This document shows, one piece after another, positions 25,597 through 33,891 of a stretch of DNA of 64,000 nt. Position 1 is the stretch's first letter. Each line of letters begins with the position of its first letter. The translations under genes and the position numbers were made by a program. The stretch comes from JACDAN01 sp963802375 (GTDB lineage: Bacteria; Actinomycetota; Thermoleophilia; Gaiellales; Gaiellaceae): NCBI GenBank assembly GCA_963802375.1, contig CAWDIJ010000013.1:173519-237518 (forward strand), in the 5' to 3' direction. The notes under the pieces are model-generated. The model was not told the origin of the DNA. It made no database searches and saw nothing but the letters and a program-made list of their open reading frames with translations.

Positions 25597-25992
25597 CTGG
25601 CCGAGCGGCGACCCAAGCACCTGGTTCTCATCCTGGCGCGCGAGTTCGCGTCCAACCTTGCGACCCCCACGATGATCGTGAACGACGCGGGGCGGCTCGT
25701 CTTCTTCAACGACGCGGCAGAGGCGCTCTTCGGCCGGCCCTTCGCCGGGGTCGGCGAGGTGCCGATCGACGAGTTCACGGCCAGCCTCAAGCCCCGGACA
25801 CGGGACTCCGAGCCGCTGCCGCCCGAGCGGAGGCCGGCCAGGATCGCACTCGAGGAGCGCCGTGCGAACCACGAGACGTTCATGATCACGAGCGCGGACG
25901 GGATCGACAGGGAGATCTCGGTCACGGGGGTCCCGCTCTTCGCCCACGCCGACGAGTTCGTCGGGGTCATGACGATCTTCTGGCGGGAGTAG
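25597..25992 (+). CDS. PAS-domain protein
   Basis: The ~131-residue protein is a single PAS fold: NLATPTMIVNDAGRLVFFNDAAEALFGRPFA followed by VPIDEF, and a C-terminal beta strand block ISVTGVPLFAHADEFVGVMTIFWRE (each given in family terms). There is no output domain, so it probably works in trans with a partner. The family-like start (AERRPKHLVLILAREFA) coincides with a CTG six bases after a TACGCT box; a TTG at 25555 is the alternative. The MBL-fold gene follows after 12 bases. Confidence 0.75.
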   Translation: MAERRPKHLVLILAREFASNLATPTMIVNDAGRLVFFNDAAEALFGRPFAGVGEVPIDEFTASLKPRTRDSEPLPPERRPARIALEERRANHETFMITSADGIDREISVTGVPLFAHADEFVGVMTIFWRE

Positions 25993-26004
25993 CGTGGAGG
26001 CTGT

Positions 26005-26847
26005 ATGCAGCTGAAGATCTGGGGTTGCCGCGGTTCCGTGCCTTCGCCCGGCCCGACCACGGTGGTCTGCGGCGGCAACACGTCGTGCGTCGAGCTCTCG
26101 CTCGACGACGGCACGGTGCTCGTGCTGGACGCCGGCACCGGGATCAGAGATCTCGGCGACGAACTCGTCGAGCGAGGAGTACGCCGCATCCACCTCCTGC
26201 TGACGCATCTGCACCTTGATCACGTCGAGGGGCTCCGTTTCTTCGCACCCCTCTTCGACCCGAAGGTCACGCTCGACGTCTGGGGGCCGCCGTCGACCAT
26301 AGGGAGCCTCGAGGACTCGATCGCGCGGACGTTCTCGCCGCCGCTCTTCCCGATCGATCTCGGCGTCGTGCCCGCGCAGGTGGCGTTCCACGACGCGCCG
26401 CGGCAGCCGTGGACGGTGGAGAGCGCGCTCGTCACGGCGGCGCTGGTCGTCCATCCCGGCCCGACGCTGGGCTACCGGATCGAGGCCGACGGATCGAGCG
26501 TCGCGTACCTGCCCGACCACGAGCCGGCGCTGACCGGGATCGAAGAACGATCCTCGGACTGGATCTCGGGAGCCGCGATCGCAGAGGGAGTCGACGTGCT
26601 GCTCCACGACGCGCAGTACTTCGAGGACGAGTACGAGGCGCGGATCGGCTGGGGCCACTCGAGCGTCGACGACACGATCGCGTACGCCCAGGCGCTCCGA
26701 GTCGGGCGGCTCGTGCTCTTCCACCATGAGCCGCACCATTCCGACGACGTCCTGTCGGGGCTCGAGGGTCACGCGCAGGACCTCACCCATGGCGAGGACG
26801 GCCGCCTGACGCTCGCCCGCGAGGGCATGGTCGTCGATCTCTCGTAG
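26005..26847 (+). CDS. MBL-fold metallohydrolase
   Basis: The 280-residue protein has the metallo-beta-lactamase zinc motif THLHLDH (His68, His70, Asp72, His73), further ligands in VVHPGPTLGYR and YLPDHEPA, and a final FHHEPHHSDD. The N terminus KIWGCRGSVPSPGPTTV is typical of RNase Z/PhnP-like phosphodiesterases acting on cyclic or nucleotide phosphodiesters. It is probably co-transcribed with the PAS gene, which suggests a signalling phosphodiesterase pair; this is inference. Confidence 0.88.
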   Translation: MQLKIWGCRGSVPSPGPTTVVCGGNTSCVELSLDDGTVLVLDAGTGIRDLGDELVERGVRRIHLLLTHLHLDHVEGLRFFAPLFDPKVTLDVWGPPSTIGSLEDSIARTFSPPLFPIDLGVVPAQVAFHDAPRQPWTVESALVTAALVVHPGPTLGYRIEADGSSVAYLPDHEPALTGIEERSSDWISGAAIAEGVDVLLHDAQYFEDEYEARIGWGHSSVDDTIAYAQALRVGRLVLFHHEPHHSDDVLSGLEGHAQDLTHGEDGRLTLAREGMVVDLS

Positions 26848-26930
26848 GAGGGTTTGGCGAAATAGCGGCTGAGCCGCCTGGCCGCGCTGCTCGCCCCCAG
26901 GCGACGAGCGCCTTTCCGCCAAACCCTCCT
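26846..26930. terminator. Long inverted repeat between convergent genes
   Basis: AGGAGGGTTTGGCG-AAA (26846-26862) and TTTCCGCCAAACCCTCCT (26913-26930) are near-perfect inverted repeats overlapping the stop codons of the two convergent genes. The 50-base loop itself holds a small hairpin (GCGGC-tga-GCCGC). It should act as a bidirectional terminator; no T-run is needed on this scale. Confidence 0.7.
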
Positions 26931-27420
26931 AGGTGACGAGCCGGCGGGCGCCGACGAGACGGCTGCCGTAGTGCGAGCCGCGGAGCCGGACGATCTCGAC
27001 CGTCCTGCCGGAGTTCGGCGCGTGCACCATCCTGCCGCGGCCGATGTAGAGGCCGACATGGCCGAGCCCCGAGAAGAACAGCACGTCGCCGGACCGGAGC
27101 CGCGACCTCGCCACGTTCCTCCCGAGCCCGTACAGCGCGTACGAGCTGTGCGGCACGGCTACTCCCAGCCGGCCGTACGCCCAGTAGACGAGGCCGGAGC
27201 AGTCGAAGCCGCCGGACGGAGACGAGCCTCCCCAGCGGTACGGAACGCCCACCGCACGAAGCGCGACCTTGGCGGCGCGCTGGCCCAGCGTCGGCACCGG
27301 CTTCGGCCGCTCGCGCCGCGGCGGGCCGTCGAGCCTCGCCGAGGCAGCCGGAGCAATGCACGCGAAAACGATCGCGGCAAGAGCGAACGCAAGCAGACGG
27401 CTGCGAAAACGGAGCGGCAT
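26929..27420 (-). CDS. Secreted NlpC/P60 peptidoglycan endopeptidase
   Basis: A signal peptide (residues 1-28) precedes a short linker and an NlpC/P60 domain (about 45-163) with catalytic Cys74 in GGFDCSGLVYW, His121 in GLGHVGLYIG and a third polar residue at His133 (VHAP). The enzyme would cleave the gamma-D-Glu-diaminopimelate bond in cell-wall peptides outside the cell. It has no SH3 or LysM targeting domain. It is a single-gene unit ending in a long inverted repeat. Confidence 0.92.
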   Translation of the reverse strand: MPLRFRSRLLAFALAAIVFACIAPAASARLDGPPRRERPKPVPTLGQRAAKVALRAVGVPYRWGGSSPSGGFDCSGLVYWAYGRLGVAVPHSSYALYGLGRNVARSRLRSGDVLFFSGLGHVGLYIGRGRMVHAPNSGRTVEIVRLRGSHYGSRLVGARRLVT

Positions 27421-27517
27421 AGAGGAGAGAGGAACGTCGGGCTGCGCGAAAACACGCGCGTGTGCGCGGCCCTGGCCTGTTCGTCAGCGCCGCATGGTAG
27501 TCACGGAATCGGCCTTG

Positions 27518-28624
27518 TCAAACCGAAGCGAGCCGGTAGACCCTTCCCGTTGAGTTGGACGCCGCATAGAGCTCGCCGCGCGCGTCCTCTCCGAACGTCG
27601 ACAAGCCTCTGATCCGGAAACCCTCGCGCCGGACGTCGGTCGCGGAGCCGTTCTCCATCCTGAGGCTCCAGATCGTGCCGCTGCAATAGTCGCCGAAGAA
27701 GTAGCGGCCGCGGGCCGCGGGAACGCGTGACCCGCGGTAGACGAAGCCGCCGGTGATCGAGCAGCCCTGGTCGTGCCCGTAGGCGTGTACCGGAAAGACG
27801 AGGCGGCCTTGCGGGCTGGGCGGCTTGTCCTCCTTGAGCGCGCGCGCCTCCCATACGTCCCACCCGAAGTTGACCAGCCTTCCGAGCTCCGCCCTCGGGA
27901 TCACGTCGATCTCCTCCCAGAGCCCGGCGCCGACGTCGCCGAGGTAGAGGTCGCCGCTGGCGCGGTCGAAGGAGAAGCGCCACGGGTTTCGGAGGCCGAG
28001 CGCGACCATCTCGGCAGCCGGCCTGCGGAGGGACACGTCCAGCCGGAACAGCTTCCCGAACGGCAGAGCAACGTTCTGCGCGCGGTTCGCGGGATCGTCG
28101 CAGCACTCCCCGTCGCCCAAGCCCACGTAGAGCTTCCCGTCGGGGCCGAACGCGAGCTGACCGCCCTTGTGCTCGTCGCCGGGTTGCGGGACGGAGAGGA
28201 GCAGGCGCCTGGTCCCAGGGAGCACGAAGGTGCCCGCTCGATTGGTGCGGTACTCGGCGACACGCGTGATGTTCCCGGCGCCGACGAAGGAGACGTAGAC
28301 GAGGCGGTTGCGCCCGTAGGCGGGGTGGAAGGCGAGTGAGAGCATCCCCTGTTCGCGCCCGAAGACGACGCGCCCTCTGAGGTCGAGGAACGCCTTGCGC
28401 CGGAGCCTCCCGCCGACCGCCAGTCGGATCCGGCCGTTCTGCTGCACGACATACAGGCGTCCCGGCGCCGAGCGAGGTGCGGCGACGTGCGTGACGAACG
28501 CGGTCCGAAGCACCGGGCGAAAGGCGTACGCGACCTGCGATTCTCCCGGGGCGGGGGACGCGCCGGCGAGGATGCCGACCGACGCCGCCACCAGGGCGGC
28601 GAGCGACGCGGTGGCGCGGCCCAC
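27518..28624 (-). CDS. PQQ-dependent sugar dehydrogenase (GSDH-type beta-propeller)
   Basis: The 368-residue protein has a signal peptide (about 1-27) and a six-bladed propeller with the soluble aldose/glucose dehydrogenase pattern: REQGMLSLAFHP, GGQLAFGPDGKLYVGLGDGE, LGLRNPWRFSFD and GCSITGGFVYRGS. Relatives oxidise sugars outside the cell with PQQ. A Cys pair (GECCDD) lies in the calcium/PQQ loop region. Translation starts at GTG. Whether the cell makes PQQ cannot be judged from this window. Confidence 0.88.
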   Translation of the reverse strand: MGRATASLAALVAASVGILAGASPAPGESQVAYAFRPVLRTAFVTHVAAPRSAPGRLYVVQQNGRIRLAVGGRLRRKAFLDLRGRVVFGREQGMLSLAFHPAYGRNRLVYVSFVGAGNITRVAEYRTNRAGTFVLPGTRRLLLSVPQPGDEHKGGQLAFGPDGKLYVGLGDGECCDDPANRAQNVALPFGKLFRLDVSLRRPAAEMVALGLRNPWRFSFDRASGDLYLGDVGAGLWEEIDVIPRAELGRLVNFGWDVWEARALKEDKPPSPQGRLVFPVHAYGHDQGCSITGGFVYRGSRVPAARGRYFFGDYCSGTIWSLRMENGSATDVRREGFRIRGLSTFGEDARGELYAASNSTGRVYRLASV

Positions 28625-28661
28625 TCGAGGAGCGTACCGGCGTTATGGGCCTGCGAGAAGA

Positions 28662-28781
28662 ACCACTTCTACTCATGTCTACAGGACCACTTCTCGGCTT
28701 CGCAGCCGCCGGGGATCGTCCTCGGCTTCGCCGCAGAGCCCGACCCGAGTCTGAAGGCCGCGGTGTGCGGGCTGGCGGCGT
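28662..28781 (+). pseudogene. Possible C-terminal remnant of a MocR/PLP aminotransferase-type regulator
   Basis: In one plus-strand frame the stretch HFSASQPPGIVLGFA and PSLKAAVCGLAA resembles the extreme C terminus of GntR/MocR regulators (PPGLVLGFA followed by an amphipathic helix). No upstream part of such a gene is present, since the sugar dehydrogenase starts 38 bases away. A short direct repeat (ACCACTTCT twice) lies inside. The match is short, so confidence is low. Confidence 0.3.
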
Positions 28782-28842
28782 CGAGGCCGGCTCGCCGAGC
28801 ACGGCATGGAGCCGCCGCTCGCCGTCGAGCCTCGAGTGATCG

Positions 28843-28848
28843 TACGCT
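28843..28848 (+). promoter_or_regulatory. -10 element TACGCT, leaderless start
   Basis: TACGCT ends six bases before the GTG start of the GNAT-like gene. Confidence 0.45.
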
Positions 28849-28854
28849 GACGAC

Positions 28855-29314
28855 GTGCCCTGGCTTCCCGACGGATTCCGCCACCCCGAGCGCGTCGACC
28901 TGCCCACCGGGCACCATCTGCGGCCGATCCGGGAGTCCGACGTGGCCATCGACTACCCGGGCGGTCATGGGCTCGCGCGAGCGGCTGTGGGCGAAGTACG
29001 GCGAGGCCTGGGGCTGGCCGCCGTCCGAGATGTCCTACGAGGCCGATCGGGAGGACCTCGCTCGCCACGAGCGCGAGATCGAGGCGCACGAGACGTTCAA
29101 CTACGCGGTGCTCGACGAGGCGGAGACAGAGCTCCTGGGCTGCGTCTACATCGACCCGCCCGACGACGGGTCGGCGCCGGGAACCGACGCGGTCGTCTCG
29201 TGGTGGGTCGTGGACGGCGCGGTCGGGACCGACCTGGAGCGCGCGCTCGACGAGCTCGTACCGCGCTGGCTCGCCGAGACCTGGCGCTTCAGGTCAGTCC
29301 ACTATTCGCCTTAG
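28855..29314 (+). pseudogene. GNAT-like acetyltransferase family protein with a one-base frameshift
   Basis: The first ~34 residues (PWLPDGFRHPERVDLPTGHH, then RPIRESDVAIDYP) continue in another frame as AVMGSRERLWAKYGEAWGW and then HETFNYAVLDEAE, LLGCVYIDPP and VSWWVVD. Together they make a ~152-residue protein resembling a small GNAT-type family common in actinobacteria. The break is at CCCGGGCGG (28956-28964); deleting one G joins the frames. The start is GTG, six bases after TACGCT. It is either an assembly error or a recently broken gene. Confidence 0.65.
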
Positions 29315-31629
29315 GTCGGCCGGGCCGCCTCCGCCGGGACCGCGACCGGTTCCTCGCCGTCGTGCGGCGGCTCGATCGTGACCTTCGGCAGGATCCGATC
29401 GAGCCAGCCGGGGATGTACCACGCCTTCTCGCCCAGCATCGTCAGGAATGCAGGGACCAGCGTCATCTTCACGAGCAGCGCGTCCACCAGGATCGCCACG
29501 GCGAGCAAGAGCCCGAACTCCTTCGAGATCCGATCGGCCGTGAGGATGAAGGCAGCGAAGACGGTGCCCATGATCAGTGCGGCGGCGACGATGACGCGAC
29601 CGATCGCGGCGACCCCGTGCTCGACCGCTTCCCGTGTCTTCAGTCCGTGGACGTGCTCCTCGCGGATGCGGCTCATCAGGAAGACCATGTAGTCCATCGA
29701 CAGCCCGAAGATGATCGCGAAGGCGATCGGCGGCACGAAGGTCTCAATCGGCCCAGTCCGGTCGAGACCGGTCAGTCCCATCCCGTGGCCCTCCTGGATG
29801 ACCAGGGTGAGCACGCCGAAGCCGACAAACGCGGAGAGGATCGTCGTGATCGCGGCGGTCAGCGAGATGACGATCGACCGGAACGCCATCGCGAGCACGA
29901 TGAACGTGACGCCGATGATGTAGAGCAGGAACAGCGGCAGCCGCTCCATGATCCGGTCTGCGATGTCGATGAACGCTGCGTTCAGGCCGGACACGTAGAC
30001 GACCGCGTCGCCGCCTTCCGTCGCGGCCGGCGCGACGTCGCTTCGCAACGTGTCGACGAGCTGCTCCGTCTCCTCGTCTTGAGGGGCGGAGTCGGGGGTG
30101 ACGAACACGAGCGCGACGGTCTCGGCATCGTTGAACTGCGGCTCGCCTGCGGACGCGACGCCGTCGAGATCCCGGGCGGCCTCGTAGACCCGCTGCGGGG
30201 CCTCGGAGTCGCCGTTCACGTCGACGACGATCGGGATCGGGCCGTTGAAGCCCGGCCCGAAGCCCTCGGCCAGCAGGTCGTACGCCCGGCGGGCCGTCTG
30301 CTCCTCCGGCTGCGTTCCCTGGTCCGAGGCGCCGAGGCGAACGAGCGCCGAGGTGCCTGCCAGAGCGAGGAGCACGAGCAGCATTACTACGAAAACCCCA
30401 CGGGCATGAGCCGTCACGAACCGCCCCCAGCGGGCGATCAGTGTCTTCTCCCGCGCCGCTTCGGAGTCGTCGATCGGGCGGAGGAACGGGACCTTCAGAC
30501 GGTCGATCTTGTGGCCGAGCTTGGCCAGCACGGCGATCAGCAACGAGTTCGCGATCAGCACCGTGGTCAGGACGCCTAGCGCGGAGCCGATCCCCAGCTT
30601 GGTCACGAAGTCGAGCCCGAAGAACGCCAAGCCCGTGACCGAGATCGCGACGGTCAGCCCGGCGAAGAGCACCGCCCGTCCAGCTGACGCGCCGGCTTCA
30701 GCGGCCGCCTCGGGCGGAGGCAGTCCTTCGTGCAAGGCCTGTCGGAAGCGTGTGACGATGAAGAGCGAGTAGTCGATCCCGACACCAATCCCGATCATCG
30801 ACACGAGCAGTGGCGTGATCGTGTTGATGTCCGTGAGCCCGGCCAGGACGAAGAGGAGGAGGAACGCGGACATGACAGCGACGATCGCGAGTGCGAGCGG
30901 GATTGCGGTCGCCACGAGCGTCCGGAAGACGACGAGCAGCACGATGAGCGCCGCGAGCAGGCCGAGCAGCTCCTGCGTTCCCTGCTCGATCGGGGGGAAC
31001 TCGGCGTCGCCGTTGTACTCGGCGGTCACGCCGGCCGGCTCGACCGTCTCGCGGACGGCATCCTGCACGGCGACGACCTCGTCACGATCCTCCGTGTAGA
31101 TGACCCGGTCGAACTGGGCCTCGGCATAGGCGATGCGGCCGTCGTCGGAGAAGGTGTCGTCGCTGAACGGATCGCCCACGCTTTCGATGCCCGCATTGCC
31201 CTCCGGATCCGTTCCAGTCGGCTTGAACTCATCGGTCTTGAGCTTCGCGATCGCTGCCTCGACTGCAGCCTTGCGCTCCGGGGTGTCGAGCCGTTCGCCC
31301 GCCGGTGCCGCGAACACCAGGTTCAGCACGCCGCCCTGCTCCTCGGCGAACTCGGACTCGATCAGGTCGGTTGCCTTCTGCGTGTCCGACCCGGGGATCT
31401 CGAACTCGTCCTTCAGGCTCCCGCCCACGGTTGCGACGAGCACGATCAGCGCGGCGATGATCCCGACCCAGCTGAAGATGACGCGCCAGGGGTGCGAGGC
31501 GCACATGCGCATCCAGCGCGCAAGTCCGCCGCTGGAGAGCCGCTCGTGGGCCAGGCGTCGCTCGGCCATGTGCGCTTCAACGTCAGGCTGGTTCGGAGGA
31601 TTCCCTCCCGGGTGCTGGTGCTCAGGCAT
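29311..31629 (-). CDS. MMPL family transporter (MMPL2)
   Basis: The 772-residue RND-type transporter has a Pro-rich N-terminal extension (~45 residues), then two halves with signature segments GIGVGIDYSLFIVTRFRQAL and IFGLSMDYMVFLMSRIREEH. The external domains are larger than in the other three MMPL proteins here. Unlike those three it has no adjacent two-component system. Instead an ECF-type promoter element lies about 36 bases upstream of the ATG, and the same element drives the MFS gene next door. Confidence 0.93.
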   Translation of the reverse strand: MPEHQHPGGNPPNQPDVEAHMAERRLAHERLSSGGLARWMRMCASHPWRVIFSWVGIIAALIVLVATVGGSLKDEFEIPGSDTQKATDLIESEFAEEQGGVLNLVFAAPAGERLDTPERKAAVEAAIAKLKTDEFKPTGTDPEGNAGIESVGDPFSDDTFSDDGRIAYAEAQFDRVIYTEDRDEVVAVQDAVRETVEPAGVTAEYNGDAEFPPIEQGTQELLGLLAALIVLLVVFRTLVATAIPLALAIVAVMSAFLLLFVLAGLTDINTITPLLVSMIGIGVGIDYSLFIVTRFRQALHEGLPPPEAAAEAGASAGRAVLFAGLTVAISVTGLAFFGLDFVTKLGIGSALGVLTTVLIANSLLIAVLAKLGHKIDRLKVPFLRPIDDSEAAREKTLIARWGRFVTAHARGVFVVMLLVLLALAGTSALVRLGASDQGTQPEEQTARRAYDLLAEGFGPGFNGPIPIVVDVNGDSEAPQRVYEAARDLDGVASAGEPQFNDAETVALVFVTPDSAPQDEETEQLVDTLRSDVAPAATEGGDAVVYVSGLNAAFIDIADRIMERLPLFLLYIIGVTFIVLAMAFRSIVISLTAAITTILSAFVGFGVLTLVIQEGHGMGLTGLDRTGPIETFVPPIAFAIIFGLSMDYMVFLMSRIREEHVHGLKTREAVEHGVAAIGRVIVAAALIMGTVFAAFILTADRISKEFGLLLAVAILVDALLVKMTLVPAFLTMLGEKAWYIPGWLDRILPKVTIEPPHDGEEPVAVPAEAARPT

Positions 31630-31664
31630 TGGGGGCCCCTTCGTCGACTTCGTTGGGTTCTACC

Positions 31665-31693
31665 TAAGACGCGCGAAGGCTCGGGAACTCATC
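31665..31693 (-). promoter_or_regulatory. ECF-type promoter upstream of MMPL2
   Basis: The minus strand reads GATGAGTT, 14 bases, then CGTCTTA, ending 35 bases before the MMPL2 ATG. It matches the sigma-gene promoter in both elements and in spacer length. Confidence 0.6.
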
Positions 31694-31732
31694 GGTCGAC
31701 CGACGCGGCCGATTCGAGGAATTTGCGGCATC

Positions 31733-33313
31733 TCACGGCTCGAGCTCGCCGACGGCGACCGGCGGCGGCTCGATCGATCTCCCGGAGTCCGACTCGGGCG
31801 CCGGTCGCAGCCCGCGCATGAAGACGGCAGTAAAGACCGCCGCGCCTGCAGCTACGACGGCACTCGCGAGCGCGGCCGTCTGCAGCCCGAGGGTGAACGC
31901 ATCCGCGGCGGCGTTCAGCAGCTGCGTGGAGAGCGGCTCGGCGAGGTCTTCGGCCACGGCGACCGCGCCGCCGATCGAATCCTGGGCTGCTGCGGTGTCC
32001 TCGGCGGGCAGGCCCTCGGGGATGTCGTCGCCGATCTCGGAGCGGTAGATCGCGATGCCGAGCGTCCCGAGGACGGCGATGCTGAGGGCTCCGCCGAGCT
32101 CGGCGCCGGTCTCGGAGATCCCGGAGGCCGCTCCGGCCTGCTCCGGCGGCGCCGATCCGAGGATGAGGTCGTTGGTCAGCGTGAACAGCGGCGCCAGGCC
32201 CAGCGAGTAGACGATCGATGCGACGACGATCACCCCGAGCCCGCCGCCCGACTCGACCTGGGTGAGCAGCAGGAAGCCGACGGCGCCCATCGCCAGTCCC
32301 ACTGTCATCACGGTCGCGGGTCGGACGCGACGCACGAACATGGGAGCGAGCATCGAGCCGACCACGAACGCGCCGAAGGACGGCAGCGTCCACAGCCCCG
32401 CAACGAGAGGCGACAGTTCGAGGACGAGCTGGAGGTACTGGAAGATGAAGAAGAAGGTCCCGAAGAGCACGAGGATCCCGAGGGTGTAGACAGCCAAGGA
32501 CGCGCTGAAGCCCGGCATCCGGAAGAGCCGCAGGTCGATCAGCGGGTCGGCCAGCTTTCCCTGGCGGCGGAGGAAGACGTAGCCGAGCGCGAGGCCCGCG
32601 AGGATCGAGGCCACCGGAATCCACTCCAGGCCGTCCTGCGCCAGCTGCTTGAGGCCGTAGACGACCGCGAGCACCGCAACCAGCGAGAGCGCCGCGCTCA
32701 GCAGGTCCGGCCGTCCTGCCTCGGGGTCGCGGAACTCGGGTAGCAGCAGCGGTCCCAAGACCAGGAGGAGCACCATCACCGGCACCGCCAGGAGGAAGAC
32801 CGAGCCCCACCAGAAGAACTCGAGCAGGATCCCGCCGAGAACCGGCCCGATCGCGCCGCCCAGCGAGTAGGCAGTGATCCACATCCCGATCGCGAACGTG
32901 CGTTGCCGAGCGTCGTGGAACATGTTGCGGATCAGCGACAGGGTCGACGGCGCCACGGTCGCCCCTGCGACCCCGAGCAGCGCCCGGGATGCGATCAGCA
33001 TCTCGGCGCTCGTGGAGAACGCGGTCAGGAGCGACGCAAGGGCGAACGCCGCCGCGCCGATCAGCAGCAGACGGCGGCGGCCGATCCGGTCGCCGAGCGT
33101 TCCCATCGTGATCAGGAAGCCGGCGACCATGAACCCGTAGATGTCCGCGATCCAGAGCAGCTGGGCGCTCGTCGGCTCGAGGTCCTCGCTCAGCTGCGGC
33201 AGGGCCAGGTGCAGCACGGTCAGGTCCATCGCGTAGACCACGCACGCAAGGAGCAGGACGGCGAGGCCGATCCACGCGCGACGATCTGCTCTCGAGGCCT
33301 CGTTCGTCGACAT
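31733..33313 (-). CDS. MFS transporter, DHA2/SmvA-like drug efflux type (MFS2)
   Basis: The 526-residue protein has 14 helices with YAMDLTVLHLALPQLSEDL (motif D1), GTLGDRIGRRRLLLIG (motif A) and RALLGVAGA (motif B). An ~60-residue external loop lies between helices 13 and 14 (SEIGDDIPEGLPAEDTAA onward), as in SmvA-like exporters of cationic biocides. The ATG at 33313 lies five bases after the -10 part of an ECF-type promoter, so the message is almost leaderless; upstream in-frame ATGs would lie inside the promoter and are rejected. Confidence 0.92.
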   Translation of the reverse strand: MSTNEASRADRRAWIGLAVLLLACVVYAMDLTVLHLALPQLSEDLEPTSAQLLWIADIYGFMVAGFLITMGTLGDRIGRRRLLLIGAAAFALASLLTAFSTSAEMLIASRALLGVAGATVAPSTLSLIRNMFHDARQRTFAIGMWITAYSLGGAIGPVLGGILLEFFWWGSVFLLAVPVMVLLLVLGPLLLPEFRDPEAGRPDLLSAALSLVAVLAVVYGLKQLAQDGLEWIPVASILAGLALGYVFLRRQGKLADPLIDLRLFRMPGFSASLAVYTLGILVLFGTFFFIFQYLQLVLELSPLVAGLWTLPSFGAFVVGSMLAPMFVRRVRPATVMTVGLAMGAVGFLLLTQVESGGGLGVIVVASIVYSLGLAPLFTLTNDLILGSAPPEQAGAASGISETGAELGGALSIAVLGTLGIAIYRSEIGDDIPEGLPAEDTAAAQDSIGGAVAVAEDLAEPLSTQLLNAAADAFTLGLQTAALASAVVAAGAAVFTAVFMRGLRPAPESDSGRSIEPPPVAVGELEP

Positions 33314-33318
33314 GTCGG

Positions 33319-33347
33319 TTAGACGGTCGAGCGGCTGCGAACTCATC
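33319..33347 (-). promoter_or_regulatory. ECF-type promoter upstream of MFS2
   Basis: The minus strand reads GATGAGTT, 14 bases, then CGTCTAA, five bases before the ATG. This is the fourth copy of the shared element. Confidence 0.6.
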
Positions 33348-33353
33348 GCCGCG

Positions 33354-33359
33354 TACGCT
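33354..33359 (+). promoter_or_regulatory. -10 element TACGCT upstream of Rossmann protein
   Basis: TACGCT ends seven bases before the GTG at 33367. It lies just outside the -35 part of the divergent ECF promoter, so the two genes have separate, back-to-back promoters. Confidence 0.4.
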
Positions 33360-33366
33360 GCGGACG

Positions 33367-33891
33367 GTGCGCCCAGGAGCGCCACATGCGCTTGTCGTCG
33401 GCGGTAGCGGCATGCTCGCCGGCCTCTGCATCGACCTCGCGGCGGCCGGCCGGGAGCTAACGGTCGTCGGGCGGGACCCCGGGAAGCTCGACCGCGTCGC
33501 ACGCCGCGATCCGCACATTCATCCCCTCAGCGTCGACTACGAGGACGTGCCGGCCTTCACGGCCGCGCTGCGCGACGTCGTCGCCGAACGCGGCCCGGTC
33601 ACACTCGCCGTCTGCTGGATTCGCTCCTGGGCGCCGCAGTCACTGCTCGCGGCCGCGGACGCGGTCGCCGCTGACGGGCGACTCTTCCACGTGCTCGGGA
33701 GCCAGAGGAGCGACGCCTCCGAAGCGGCGATCGAGGTGCTGCGGCGTCGCGAGGATCTCCGGTACCGGCAGGTGCAGCTCGGAGACGTCGCCTCCGGCGA
33801 GGGCCGGCGGTGGCTCAGCAACGAGGAGATCGCCGACGGTGTCGCGGCAGCGGTCTCGGCGGACCTGCCCTCGTTCCACGTCGGCAGCTAG
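33367..33891 (+). CDS. SDR-like Rossmann-fold protein
   Basis: The 174-residue protein starts with a dinucleotide-binding motif (ALVVGGSGMLAG) and LTVVGRDPGKL, then DYEDVPAF and a strand VTLAVCWIRSW. It lacks the YxxxK catalytic motif of classical SDRs, and at 174 residues it is short. It may bind NADP without redox activity, or be a reductase with other catalytic residues. The GTG start follows a TACGCT box. It is divergent from MFS2 and followed by an aldo/keto reductase remnant. Confidence 0.75.
   Translation: MRPGAPHALVVGGSGMLAGLCIDLAAAGRELTVVGRDPGKLDRVARRDPHIHPLSVDYEDVPAFTAALRDVVAERGPVTLAVCWIRSWAPQSLLAAADAVAADGRLFHVLGSQRSDASEAAIEVLRRREDLRYRQVQLGDVASGEGRRWLSNEEIADGVAAAVSADLPSFHVGS

Noticed and set aside
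31224..31252. Another GATGAGTT match on the minus strand inside MMPL2.
   Set aside because: No CGTC-type element at the 14-base spacing, and it lies deep within a coding region.
28855..31821. Very long plus-strand open frames opposite MMPL2 (for example 28855-30579 and 30730-31821).
   Set aside because: They are antisense to a complete MMPL gene, rich in Arg, Asp, His and Gly as expected for GC-rich shadow frames, and show no family motifs.
31689..33518. Second minus-strand frame of 609 codons overlapping MFS2.
   Set aside because: It is Arg/Ala/Gly-rich without helices; the other frame encodes a complete 14-helix MFS pump.
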